Shown: positions 39,138-51,134 of the stretch, in pieces
Layout of the letters: every line of letters starts with the position of its first letter
How positions within the stretch are numbered: the first letter of the stretch is position 1
From: Oscarella lobularis
Lineage: Eukaryota; Porifera; Homoscleromorpha; Homosclerophorida; Oscarellidae
Assembly: GCF_947507565.1 (NCBI RefSeq)
Contig: NC_089175.1
Span: 3,151,733-3,215,732, forward strand
Length of the DNA: 64,000 bases
Direction of reading: 5' to 3'
Program-made: the position numbers and the translations under genes
The notes under the pieces: model-generated
The model's input: the letters and a program-made list of their open reading frames with translations, nothing else
Databases searched by the model: none
Told to the model about the DNA's origin: nothing

Positions 39138-42100
39138 CTACCCGCGGAGTACGTACACCACTTGCCGGAATATATACACCGCCTGCCGGCGGAGAACGTA
39201 CACCACTTGCCGTAATATATACACCGCCTGCCGGCGGAGTACGTACACCACTTGCCCGAATATATACACCGCCTCCCGGCGGAGTACGTACACCACTTGC
39301 CGGAATATATACACCGCCTGCCAGCGGAGTACGTACACCGCTTGCTGGAATATATACACCGCCTGCCAGCGGAGTACGTACACCACTTGCCGTAATATAT
39401 ACACCGCCTGCCGGCGGAGTACGTACACCACTTGCCGTAATATATACACCGCCTGCCAGCGGAGTACGTACACCGCTTGCTGGAATATATACACCGCCTG
39501 CCAGCGGAGTACGTACACCGCTTGCTGGAATATATACACCGCCTGCCAGCGGAGTACGTACACCACTTGCCGGAATATATACACCGCCTGCCGGCGGAGT
39601 GCGTACACCACTTGCAGGAATATATACACCACCTGCCGGCGGAGTACGTACACCTCTTGCCCGAATATATACATCGCCTGCCGGCGGAGTACGTACACCA
39701 TTTGCCGGAATATATACACCGCCTGCCGGCGGAGTGCGTACACCACTTGCAGGAATATATACACCGCCTCCCGGCGGAGTACGTACACCACTTGCCGGAA
39801 TATATACACCGCCTGCCAGCGGAGTACGTACACCACTTGCCGTAATATATACACCGCCTGCCGGCGGAGTACGTACACCACTTGCAGAAATATATACACC
39901 GCCTGCCGGCGGAGAACGTACACCACTTGCCGTAATATATACACCGCCTGCCGGCGGAGTACGTACACCGCTTGCCGTAATATATACACCGCCTGCCAGC
40001 GGAGTACGTACACCACTTGCCGTAATATATACACCGCCTGCCGGCGGAGTACGTACACCACTTGCCGTAATATATACACCGCCTGCCGGCGGAGTACGTA
40101 CACCACTTGCCCGAATATATACACCGCCTACCGGCGGAGTACGTACACCACTTGCCGGAATATATACACCGCCTGCCGGCGGAGAACGTACACCACTTGC
40201 CGTAATATATACACCGCCTGCCGGCGGAGTACGTACACCACTTGCCCGAATATATACACCGCCTGCCGGCGGAGTGCGTACACCACTTGCAGGAATATAT
40301 ACACCACCTGCCGGCGGAGTACGTACACCTCTTGCCCGAATATATACATCGCCTGCCGGCGGAGTACGTACACCATTTGCCGGAATATATACACCGCCTG
40401 CCGGCGGAGTGCGTACACCACTTGCAGGAATATATACACCGCCTCCCGGCGGAGTACGTACACCACTTGCCGGAATATATACACCGCCTGCCAGCGGAGT
40501 ACGTACACCACTTGCCGTAATATATACACCGCCTGCCGGCGGAGTACGTACACCACTTGCAGAAATATATACACCGCCTGCCGGCGGAGAACGTACACCA
40601 CTTGCCGTAATATATACACCGCCTGCCGGCGGAGTACGTACACCGCTTGCCGTAATATATACACCGCCTGCCAGCGGAGTACGTACACCACTTGCCGTAA
40701 TATATACACCGCCTGCCGGCGGAGTACGTACACCACTTGCCGTAATATATACACCGCCTGCCGGCGGAGTACGTACACCACTTGCCCGAATATATACACC
40801 GCCTACCGGCGGAGTACGTACACCACTTGCCGGAATATATACACCGCCTGCCGGCGGAGAACGTACACCACTTGCCGTAATATATACACCGCCTGCCGGC
40901 GGAGTACGTACACCACTTGCCCGAATATATACACCGCCTGCCAGCGGAGTACGTACACCGCTTGCTGGAATATATACACCGCCTGCCAGCGGAGTACGTA
41001 CACCACTTGCCGTAATATATACACCGCCTGCCGGCGGAGTACGTACACCACTTGCAGAAATATATACACCGCCTGCCGGCGGAGAACGTACACCACTTGC
41101 CGTAATATATACACCGCCTGCCGGCGGAGTACGTACACCACTTGCCGGAATATATACACCGCCTGCCGGCGGAGTACGTACACCACTTGCCGGAATATAT
41201 ACACCGCCTGCCGGCGGAGTGCGTACACCACTTGCAGGAATATATACACCACCTGCCGGCGGAGAACGTACACCACTTGCCGTAATATATACACCGCCTG
41301 CCGGCGGAGTACGTACACCACTTGCCGGAATGTATACACCGCCTGCCGGCGGAGTACGTACACCACTTGCCGCAATATATACACCGCCTGCCGGCGGAGT
41401 ACGTACACCAGTGGCCGGAATATGTACATCGCATGCCGGCGGAGTACGTACACCACTTGCAGGAATATATACACCGCCTACCGGCCGAGTACGTACACCA
41501 CTTGCCGTAATATATACACCGCCTGCCGGCGGAGTACGTACACCACTTGCCGGAATATATACACCGTCTGCCGGCGGAGTACGTACACCACTTGCCGTAA
41601 TATATACACCGCCTGCCGGCGGAGTACGTACACCACTTGCCGTAATATATACACCGCCTGCCGGCGGAGTACGTACACCACTTGCCCGAATATATACACC
41701 GCCTACCGGCGGAGTACGTACACCACTTGCCGGAATATATACACCGCCTGCCGGCGGAGAACGTACACCACTTGCCGTAATATATACACCGCCTGCCGGC
41801 GGAGTACGTACACCACTTGCCCGAATATATACACCGCCTGCCAGCGGAGTACGTACACCGCTTGCTGGAATATATACACCGCCTGCCAGCGGAGTACGTA
41901 CACCACTTGCCGTAATATATACACCGCCTGCCGGCGGAGTACGTACACCACTTGCAGAAATATATACACCGCCTGCCGGCGGAGAACGTACACCACTTGC
42001 CGTAATATATACACCGCCTGCCGGCGGAGTACGTACACCACTTGCCGGAATATATACACCGCCTGCCGGCGGAGTACGTACACCACTTGCCGGAATATAT

Positions 42101-42374
42101 ACACCGCCTGCCGGCGGAGTGCGTACACCACTTGCAGGAATATATACACCACCTGCCGGCGGAGAACGTACACCACTTGCCGTAATATATACACCGCCTG
42201 CCGGCGGAGTACGTACACCACTTGCCGGAATGTATACACCGCCTGCCGGCGGAGTACGTACACCACTTGCCGCAATATATACACCGCCTGCCGGCGGAGT
42301 ACGTACACCAGTGGCCGGAATATGTACATCGCATGCCGGCGGAGTACGTACACCACTTGCAGGAATATATACAC
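39138..42374. repeat. Higher-order repeats of 675 and 900 bp in array 2
   Basis: The same order of unit variants recurs with block ends near 40124, 40799, 41474 and 42374, that is at 675, 675 and 900 bp (15, 15 and 20 units of 45 bp). The rare block ACACCAGTGGCCGGAATATG starts near 41406, 42306 and 46536: steps of 900 and 4230 bp, the latter exactly 94 units. Register is thus kept over several kilobases. Confidence 0.85.
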
Positions 42375-43750
42375 CGCCTACCGGCCGAGTACGTACACCA
42401 CTTGCCGTAATATATACACCGCCTGCCGGCGGAGTACGTACACCACTTGCCGGAATATATACACCGTCTGCCGGCGGAGTACGTACACCACTTGCCGTAA
42501 TATATACACCGCCTGCCGGCGGAGTACGTACACCACTTGCCGGAATATATACACCGCCTGCCGGCGGAGAACGTACACCACTTGCCGTAATATATACACC
42601 GCCTGCCGGCGGAGTACGTACACCACTTGCCCGAATATATACACCGCCTCCCGGCGGAGTACGTACACCACTTGCCGGAATATATACACCGCCTGCCAGC
42701 GGAGTACGTACACCGCTTGCTGGAATATATACACCGCCTGCCAGCGGAGTACGTACACCGCTTGCTGGAATATATACACCGCCTGCCAGCGGAGTACGTA
42801 CACCACTTGCCGTAATATATACACCGCCTGCCAGCGGAGTACGTACACCGCTTGCTGGAATATATACACCGCCTGCCAGCGGAGTACGTACACCGCTTGC
42901 TGGAATATATACACCGCCTGCCAGCGGAGTACGTACACCACTTGCCGTAATATATACACCGCCTGCCGGCGGAGTACGTACACCACTTGCAGAAATATAT
43001 ACACCGCCTGCCGGCGGAGAACGTACACCACTTGCCGTAATATATACACCGCCTGCCGGCGGAGAACGTACACCACTTGCCGTAATATATACACCGCCTG
43101 CCGGCGGAGTACGTACACCACTTGCCCGAATATATACATCGCCTGCCGGCGGAGTACGTACACCATTTGCCGGAATATATACACCGCCTGCCGGCGGAGT
43201 GCGTACACCACTTGCAGGAATATATACACCGCCTCCCGGCGGAGTACGTACACCACTTGCCGGAATATATACACCGCCTGCCAGCGGAGTACGTACACCA
43301 CTTGCCGTAATATATACACCGCCTGCCGGCGGAGTACGTACACCACTTGCAGAAATATATACACCGCCTGCCGGCGGAGAACGTACACCACTTGCCGTAA
43401 TATATACACCGCCTGCCGGCGGAGTACGTACACCGCTTGCCGTAATATATACACCGCCTGCCAGCGGAGTACGTACACCACTTGCCGTAATATATACACC
43501 GCCTGCCGGCGGAGTACGTACACCACTTGCCGTAATATATACACCGCCTGCCGGCGGAGTACGTACACCACTTGCCCGAATATATACACCGCCTACCGGC
43601 GGAGTACGTACACCACTTGCCGGAATATATACACCGCCTGCCGGCGGAGAACGTACACCACTTGCCGTAATATATACACCGCCTGCCGGCGGAGTACGTA
43701 CACCACTTGCCCGAATATATACACCGCCTGCCAGCGGAGTACGTACACCG

Positions 43751-45350
43751 CTTGCTTGAATATATACACCGCCTGCCAGCGGAGTACGTACACCACTTGC
43801 CGTAATATATACACCGCCTGCCGGCGGAGAACGTACACCACTTGCCGTAATATATACACCGCCTGCCGGCGGAGTACGTACACCACTTGCCGGAATATAT
43901 ACACCGCCTGCCGGCGGAGTACGTACACCACTTGCCGGAATATATACACCGCCTGCCGGCGGAGTGCGTACACCACTTGCAGGAATATATACACCACCTG
44001 CCGGCGGAGTACGTACACCTCTTGCCCGAATATATACATCGCCTGCCGGCGGAGTACGTACACCACTTGCCGGAATATATACACCGCCTGCCGGCGGAGT
44101 GCGTACACCACTTGCAGGAATATATACACCGCCTGCCGGCGGAGAACGTACACCACTTGCCGTAATATATACACCGCCTGCCGGCGGAGTACGTACACCA
44201 CTTGCCGGAATGTATACACCGCCTGCCGGCGGAGTACGTACACCACTTGCCGCAATATATACACCGCCTGCCGGCGGAGTACGTACACCACTTGCCGTAA
44301 TATATACACCGCCTGCCGGCGGAGTACGTACACCACTTGCCCGAATATATACATCGCCTGCCGGCGGAGTACGTACACCACTTGCCGGAATATATACACC
44401 GCCTGCCGGCGGAGTGCGTACACCACTTGCAGGAATATATACACCGCCTGCCGGCGGAGTACGTACACCACTTGCCGGAATATATACACCGCCTGCCGGC
44501 GGAGAACGTACACCACTTGCCGTAATATATACACCGCCTGCCGGCGGAGTACGTACACCACTTGCCCGAATATATACACCGCCTGCCAGCGGAGTACGTA
44601 CACCGCTTGCTTGAATATATACACCGCCTGCCAGCGGAGTACGTACACCACTTGCCGTAATATATACACCGCCTGCCGGCGGAGAACGTACACCACTTGC
44701 CGTAATATATACACCGCCTGCCGGCGGAGTACGTACACCACTTGCCGGAATATATACACCGCCTGCCGGCGGAGTACGTACACCACTTGCCGGAATATAT
44801 ACACCGCCTGCCGGCGGAGTGCGTACACCACTTGCAGGAATATATACACCACCTGCCGGCGGAGTACGTACACCTCTTGCCCGAATATATACATCGCCTG
44901 CCGGCGGAGTACGTACACCACTTGCCGGAATATATACACCGCCTGCCGGCGGAGTGCGTACACCACTTGCAGGAATATATACACCGCCTGCCGGCGGAGA
45001 ACGTACACCACTTGCCGTAATATATACACCGCCTGCCGGCGGAGTACGTACACCACTTGCCGGAATGTATACACCGCCTGCCGGCGGAGTACGTACACCA
45101 CTTGCCGCAATATATACACCGCCTGCCGGCGGAGTACGTACACCACTTGCCGTAATATATACACCGCCTGCCGGCGGAGTACGTACACCACTTGCCCGAA
45201 TATATACATCGCCTGCCGGCGGAGTACGTACACCACTTGCCGGAATATATACACCGCCTGCCGGCGGAGTGCGTACACCACTTGCAGGAATATATACACC
45301 GCCTGCCGGCGGAGAACGTACACCACTTGCCGTAATATATACACCGCCTG
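43751..45350. repeat. 855-bp tandem duplication in array 2
   Basis: The rare variant CTTGCTTGAATATAT is at 43751 and 44606, 855 bp apart (19 units). The variant order between them repeats until about 45350, where a GGCGGAATACG variant breaks the match. Confidence 0.85.
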
Positions 45351-47472
45351 CCGGCGGAATACGTACACCACTTGCCGCAATATATACACCGCCTGCCGGC
45401 GGAGTACGTACACCACTTGCCCGAATATATACACCGCCTACCGGCGGAGTACGTACACCACTTGCCGGAATGTATACACCGCCTGCCGGCGGAGTACGTA
45501 CACCACTTGCCGTAATATATACACCGCCTGCCGGCGGAGTACGTACACCACTTGCCCGAATATATACACCACCTGCCGGCGGAGTACGTACACCACTTGC
45601 CCGAATATATACACCGCCTACCGGCGGAGTACGTACACCGCTTGCTGGAATATATACACCGCCTGCCAGCGGAGTACGTACACCACTTGCCGTAATATAT
45701 ACACCGCCTGCCGGCGGAGTACGTACACCACTTGCAGAAATATATACACCGCCTGCCGGCGGAGAACGTACACCACTTGCCGTAATATATACACCGCCTG
45801 CCGGCGGAGTACGTACACCACTTGCCGGAATATATACACCGCCTGCCGGCGGAGTACGTACACCACTTGCCGGAATATATACACCGCTTGCCGGCGGAGT
45901 ACGTACACCACTTGCCCGAATATATACACCGCCTACCGGCGGAGTACGTACGCCACTTGCCGGAATATATACACCGCCTGCCGGCGGAGTGCGTACACCA
46001 CTTGCCGTAATATATACACCGCCTGCCGGCGGAGTACGTACACCACTTGCAGGAATATATACACCGCCTGCCGGCGGAGTACGTACACCTCTTGCCGGAA
46101 TATATACATCGCCTGCCGGCGGAGTACGTACACCACTTGCCGGAATATATACACCGCCTGCCGGCGGAGTGCGTACACCACTTGCCGGAATATATACATC
46201 GCCTGCCGGCGGAGTACGTACACCTCTTGCCGGAATATATACATCGCCTCCCGGCGGAGTACGTACACCGCTTGCCGGAATATATACACCGCCTGCCAGC
46301 GGAGTACGTACACCACTTGCCGTAATATATACACCGCCTCCCGGCGGAGTACGTACACCACTTTCCCGAATATATACACCGTCTCCCGGCGGAGTACATA
46401 CACCACTTGCCGTAATATATACACCGCCTGCCGGCGGAGTACGTACACCACTTGCCGTAATATATACACCGCCTCCCGGCGGAGTACGTACACCACTTGC
46501 CGGAATATATACACCGCCTGCCGGCGGAGTACGTACACCAGTGGCCGGAATATGTACATCGCATGCCGGCGGAGTACGTACACCACTTGCAGGAATATAT
46601 ACACCGCCTACCGGCCGAGTACGTACACCACTTGCCGTAATATATACACCGCCTGCCGGCGGAGTACGTACACCACTTGCCGGAATATATACACCGTCTG
46701 CCGGCGGAGTACGTACACCACTTGCCGTAATATATACACCGCCTGCCGGCGGAGTACGTACACCACTTGCCGGAATATATACACCGCCTTCCGGCGGAGT
46801 ACGTACACCACTTGCCGTAATATATACACCGCCTGCCGGCGGAGTACGTACACCACTTGCCGTAATATATACACCGCCTGCCGGCGGAGTACGTACACCA
46901 CTTGCCGGAATATATACACCGCCTTCCGGCGGAGTACGTACACCGCTTGCCCGAATATATACACCGCCTACCGGCGGAGTACGTACACCACTTGCCGTAA
47001 TATATACACCGCCTGCCGGCGGAGTACGTACACCACTTGCCGGAATATATACACCGCCTTCCGGCGGAGTACGTACACCACTTGCCGTAATATATACACC
47101 GCCTGCCGGCGGAGTACGTACACCACTTGCCGTAATATATACACCGCCTGCCGGCGGAGTACGTACACCACTTGCCGGAATATATACACCGCCTGCCGGC
47201 GGAGTACGTACACCGCTTGCCCGAATATATACACCGCCTACCGGCGGAGTACGTACACCGCTTGCCCGAATATATACACCGCCTGCCGGCGGAGTACGTA
47301 CACCACTTGCAGGAATATATACACCGCCTGCCGGAATATATACACCGCCTGCCGGAATATATACACCGCCTGCCGGCGTAGTACGTACACCACTTGCCGG
47401 AATATATACACCGCCTGCCGGAATATATACACCGCCTGCCGGCGGAGTACGTACACCGCTTGCCGGAATATT

Positions 47473-47667
47473 AGCGGAAGCGTGAACAATTCGACGCTAA
47501 GTGGACCCTACCTCACACTGATTGACGGGGTCAATGGATGTGTATTATATGTCGCTTGAGGTGGAGAAGTGCGGCGCTGTCGAATACGAACGTGTAGAAG
47601 CCCACAAGCGATGCATAGGGAGTCAAGAGTAGGAGGTAGGAGTGAGTGACCGTTTTCTTATATTTCG
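47473..47667 (-). pseudogene. Relic of alginate-lyase-type exon A beside sulfotransferase 2
   Basis: On the minus strand, about 47545-47622 retains an initiator-like ATGCATCGCTT, a large internal deletion, and then codons for TFVFDSAALLHLKR, matching NTFVFDGVALLDLKRRI of the exon at 966-1174. The rest of the gene is gone. The preceding segment (47473-47545) is shared with 50946-51020 and is of unknown nature. Confidence 0.7.
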
Positions 47668-49080
47668 CTAAGGTAGCTTCTTGTTTCTAATGTCAAAATA
47701 GGCTTTTTTCTGCTTTTCAAAAATACTCAGTGCGTCTTCGTATAGTCGTATGTCCCAGTAGTTGAGATCTTCTAAAATTTTTCTCTCTTTGTCTCCAAGT
47801 GGCACTTCTTCGTGCTTGTTGACGTTCACCTTTACGGATTCCTGTGGACACTCGACGCGTAGCATAAAGCAGAGCATTCGCTGCGAAAGGGTGAATTCTT
47901 CCATTATTCCAATGAATGCAAACTTATTGACAATATTTCGTTTCGCTGCAAGATAGTGCTCCTCCTTAATCTCGGGAAGAGAATGATTCATCGATACAAT
48001 GGACTGAGGCTTGTCATCAAATTGACTGTCCATCTCGGGGAATTCTCCAAAAATAAGAAGTCTGACGAAATGGTTGTTCAACTGGGGTGCTCGTCGTATG
48101 TGAGGATGATGCACAAATTGAGTCAACGTATTCGACTCTCGAGCAATGACCTCAGAGTAAACGTGATGTTGCCCCGATTTCGATCCTTTGTCCGACCTCA
48201 GATAGTGATATAAAGACAGGACTTTAGACACGGGCTCGCGAAACCAAACGAAATAGAGAAACTCCCTCGATCCTCCCTCGCGGCCGAAAAAATTATGCAG
48301 GCCAAACGTTCGCTTCGAAGTGAAGACTCGTCGTACGGTCTCCTCCGTTTTCGCACGGCGATCAGCGACCGTCCGCCCCTCTCTCATTCCCATAATAAGC
48401 AGAATTGCTTTTTCGAGCGCCGACGATCCAGTCTCCACTTCGTCGAAAGACTGTTCCAGTTGTAACATACTAGAGGCGGCGGCAGAAGCGAATCCGGCGC
48501 AGTTCGCTACGCGACTGTACTTTCCCCTCACCGTGCTCTTGAGAAGTTTCTCCACCGACGTTCCTCCCGTCTTGGGCAGGTGCACGAATGCGATGTGCGC
48601 GCGACGATACGTTTCGTCGTCGACGAACGACCGGTTGATGTAATAGTTCGGCAGAGGTGCGAGTCCGTAATCGCGCGTGATGCAAGTGCGAAGCATGTTG
48701 AACAGAGCACCGCAAGGCGTTAGGTCGGACGGGTCGAGTCGGTGCGGCGTGCGATTTTCATCGCGTCGAAATGCGGCGGGTAGACGGTTCCAGCGTTCTT
48801 CGCATTCCCTTTTCTTCGCGGAGCTTGTCAGGGCGTCTAACCTCAGCTTCTGGTGTCCGTATCGTGCTTCGGACGCGCTCAGGTTGACGCGTGAAGTCAT
48901 TTGTAGTCTTTGGAAACAGATGAGCGCGATCGCAGTCGCTGCTAGAAGGATCAGGGATAGCATAAGGCTCCTTCTGCATGATCGAACATAACGGGCCGGG
49001 CTCTCCACCAAAAACACGATTGCTCGTCGCATGAACCACTTTCTACCCACCAACTGTACAGTAGGCCAACTGCGCGTCAC
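47668..49080 (-). CDS. Sulfotransferase family 2-type protein, paralogue 2 (intronless)
   Basis: The open frame is 470 codons from the first Met (49080), but paralogues 1 and 3 start just before the membrane anchor, which here corresponds to Met40 at 48963 (MLSLILLAATAIALICF). Met17 at 49032 is another option. Conserved features are HLPKTGGTS (5'-PAPS loop), FGLHNFF, WFREPVSKVLSLYHYLRS (3'-PAPS motif), FVHHPHIRRAPQLNNHFVRLL and the C-terminal DLNYWDIRLYEDALSIFEKQKKAYF. It is predicted to be a type II Golgi enzyme sulfating a glycan; the substrate is unknown. If the first Met is used, only 12 bp separate it from the ELP4 start codon on the other strand. The extra N-terminal 39 codons may instead be 5' UTR shared with a bidirectional promoter. 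Confidence 0.85.
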   Translation of the reverse strand: MTRSWPTVQLVGRKWFMRRAIVFLVESPARYVRSCRRSLMLSLILLAATAIALICFQRLQMTSRVNLSASEARYGHQKLRLDALTSSAKKRECEERWNRLPAAFRRDENRTPHRLDPSDLTPCGALFNMLRTCITRDYGLAPLPNYYINRSFVDDETYRRAHIAFVHLPKTGGTSVEKLLKSTVRGKYSRVANCAGFASAAASSMLQLEQSFDEVETGSSALEKAILLIMGMREGRTVADRRAKTEETVRRVFTSKRTFGLHNFFGREGGSREFLYFVWFREPVSKVLSLYHYLRSDKGSKSGQHHVYSEVIARESNTLTQFVHHPHIRRAPQLNNHFVRLLIFGEFPEMDSQFDDKPQSIVSMNHSLPEIKEEHYLAAKRNIVNKFAFIGIMEEFTLSQRMLCFMLRVECPQESVKVNVNKHEEVPLGDKERKILEDLNYWDIRLYEDALSIFEKQKKAYFDIRNKKLP

Positions 49081-49092
49081 GTGATCCTACGC
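48964..49092. promoter_or_regulatory. Compact bidirectional promoter between sulfotransferase 2 and ELP4
   Basis: Start codons of two divergent genes lie 12 bp apart (49080 and 49093), or 129 bp if sulfotransferase 2 starts at Met40 (48963). Control elements must therefore lie in this stretch or inside the coding regions. The palindrome TCACGTGA at 49077-49084 (E-box core CACGTG) sits across the gap. The CACGTG-type element recurs in the longer spacer before ELP4 copy 1 (GCACGTGATCC). Confidence 0.5.
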
Positions 49093-50660
49093 ATGGAAAA
49101 AACGAAACCGGCCGTTCGGCGTCGCGCGACGGCTCTGCCGCGCGGAACGCGTCTCTCTGTGCAAAACGGTCAACTCCTCGTCTCGACGGGAGTCCCCTCT
49201 GTCGATCAGGCCATCGGTTAGCGAGATCGATTCAGAAATACGTTTGATGTCCTCGAAAACGCGCCTCTTCTCTCTATCTTCTAGGCGGAGGATTAGCAGT
49301 AGGAACGGTGCTTCTAATTGGTAGGCGAAATCGCAGCGTGCAAAGCAAGGAAATGGCCTGTTTTCCGCAGAAGAGGACGCGCACTCGTCCTACTCCGAAA
49401 TTCTACTCCGATATTTCTTCGCCGAGGGCGTCGTCTCCGGTCACGGCGCGTACGTAGCAAGCGGCGCCGTCAAATCGACTGGAGTAGAGCTGATCGAGGT
49501 GAAAATATTACTTTATAATTTTATTGTCTTTTTTGAGACACGTGCTTTGAATTCTTTAGACGCTTCCTGCTTTGTGCAGCGACACGGAGAAGTCTCAGGA
49601 GTCGAAGGACGATATGAAGATAGCGTGGCGATATCGAGATTTACCCGAGGTGCAAAGAACCTCTTGATTAGCATTTGATTATTGGTATCTCTCATATTAA
49701 GATGAAGCAATCCGCATCAGCGCAATTCGGCCATTCCTTCGATCTGAGTCGCTGCATGGACTCGAAGGAGGTCGAGAAAACTTCCGTGGACATATTCGAT
49801 TGCAAGTAAGTAGTCTACCAAGAGGGCGAGATTTCTAATAGAGCAAACACAGTTTATTGAATATCTCTATCTTGTTCTAGTCCCCATCATCGATGTGATC
49901 ATCTCATTGATAGCCTTAGTGCTTGTATAGATAAAGGGAAATACGGCACCGCTATTTCCTCTGTAGAAGTAAGGCTTTTTTGTGCATACATATGCGTGAA
50001 ATAATTTCATGGTCTCGTGACGTAGAAACGTAATGTACTGAGAATAGGAATTCATTCGCTTGGATCTCCACTATGGAGCGACATGACGAACAAAATATCT
50101 ATATTGAGATTTCTTTATCGACTTCGCGGTCTGGTCAGATCGTCCTATGCCGTGGCTCTCGTTACCATACCGACGCATCTATTTCGCGTAATCAACAAAT
50201 AAAACAATGACTCTACGAGTTTAATTCATTCTACGTTTATAGGACGAAGCGTTCGTTCGACGAGTCGAGCATCTCAGCGACGTCGCAATTCATCTGGAGT
50301 CATTCGAAGGCTCGGAGAAAGAAAAGAATCCCGTTTATAAAGACTATCACGGTATGGAAAGGGAGTATCAGTGCACCCACACCTCTTGTTCCAAATATAA
50401 TATATATATATATGGATTTTATGAGGAGGTATTTTCTCTTAGGTCTTTTTCACATTTGTCGTCTTTCTCGTCTGAATTCGCTCGCGTGCCACTTGCCGGA
50501 GACCACCAGTTTGGCGTTCAAGTTGCATCGCAAGAAATTCGCCATCGAAAAGCTCTACCTGCCACCGGACGCGTCCGAGACGGCCAGTCGATCGAAGGGC
50601 AGTGGTAGCGGAAACTGCGGCAGTGGAACGCACGCGGGAAAAGCTGCGTTGGAGTTCTAG
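49093..50660 (+). CDS. ELP4: Elongator complex protein 4, intact copy (nine exons)
   Basis: Exons are 49093-49216, 49285-49320, 49371-49498, 49560-49649, 49708-49805, 49881-49968, 50026-50187, 50243-50351 and 50443-50660. They total 1053 nt (350 residues plus stop) with every phase consistent. Matches to ELP4 in order: [34 protein letters not shown]...[120 protein letters not shown] at the C-terminus. ELP4 has a RecA-like fold and, with ELP5 and ELP6, forms the Elongator hexamer that supports wobble-uridine tRNA modification. At 350 residues it is shorter than the human protein (about 424), mainly at the N-terminus and loops. This is the only copy here with all reading frames intact. Confidence 0.92.
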
Positions 50661-50945
50661 GGGGAGAATCCTCCGAGGCAAAGTGAGACGTCAATACCTA
50701 TAATATCAAACGGGTATTTCTTTCCTATTCCTATCTATGCCTTTTTACGAGGCTTCCACGAAACATCCAAATCGCTATGACGCCATTCCAAATTGCTACT
50801 GTGAAATATATAAACATATAGAGATTAGAGATGTGTTTGTATATGGGAATCGAGTCAGGCGATTGGTATTCAGAACAGCCGTTCTTCGCGCCCTATGAAA
50901 TTTCTCCATCATTTTGCTCGAACTAAGCCAAGTCGAGCGTAGAAT
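50661..50945. repeat. ELP4 3' flank, partner of 4707-4997
   Basis: Duplicated non-coding flank, contiguous here with the sulfotransferase-side relic that starts at about 50946. This junction is the reference for the split seen at 4997 and 47472. Confidence 0.85.
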
Positions 50946-51134
50946 ATGAACGGAAACGTCAACAATTCGACGCTAAGTGGACCCTACTCACCTCACACTG
51001 ATCGACGGGTCAATGGATGTATAGTATATGTCGCTCGAGGTGGAGAAGATTACGAACGTGTAGAAGCCCGCAAGCAATGCATAGGGAGTCAAGAAGTAAG
51101 AGGTAGGAGTCAATGGCCGTTTTCTTATATTTAT
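50946..51134 (-). pseudogene. Relic of alginate-lyase-type exon A beside sulfotransferase 3
   Basis: Homologous to 47473-47667. The exon-A remnant on the minus strand (about 51025-51085) is more eroded, keeping the ATGCATTGCTTGCGGGC-like start and the CTACACGTTCGT string but lacking part of the FVFDxAALL codons. Confidence 0.6.

Larger units (their letters stand above)
24047..47472. repeat. Megasatellite array 2 (45-bp unit)
   Basis: About 23.4 kb of the same unit as array 1, beginning 26 bp after the LZTFL1 donor with GTACACCACTTGCAGG. From about 25.2 to 46.9 kb it is almost purely whole 45-bp A+B dimers with few lone A modules, unlike array 1. Both edges (24.1-25.0 and 47.3-47.47 kb) are richer in lone A modules. 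Variants typical of array 2 are TTGCAGG, TTGCCCG, TTGCAGAAAT, GTGCGTACACC, AGAACGTACACC and CATCGCCTGCC. The array ends at GGAATAT (47470-47476), where unique DNA homologous to 50945 onward resumes. No other sequence is inserted in it. Confidence 0.97.

Noticed and set aside
8861-47472. CRISPR-like array
   Set aside because: Units abut directly with no unique spacers, and the genome is eukaryotic with spliced genes.
8766-47559. Giant open reading frames of up to about 3500 codons on both strands across the satellite
   Set aside because: They result from a repeat unit whose length is a multiple of three and whose canonical form has no stop in any frame. Several frames are open at once, single-base losses shift frames, and no start context or domain supports translation.
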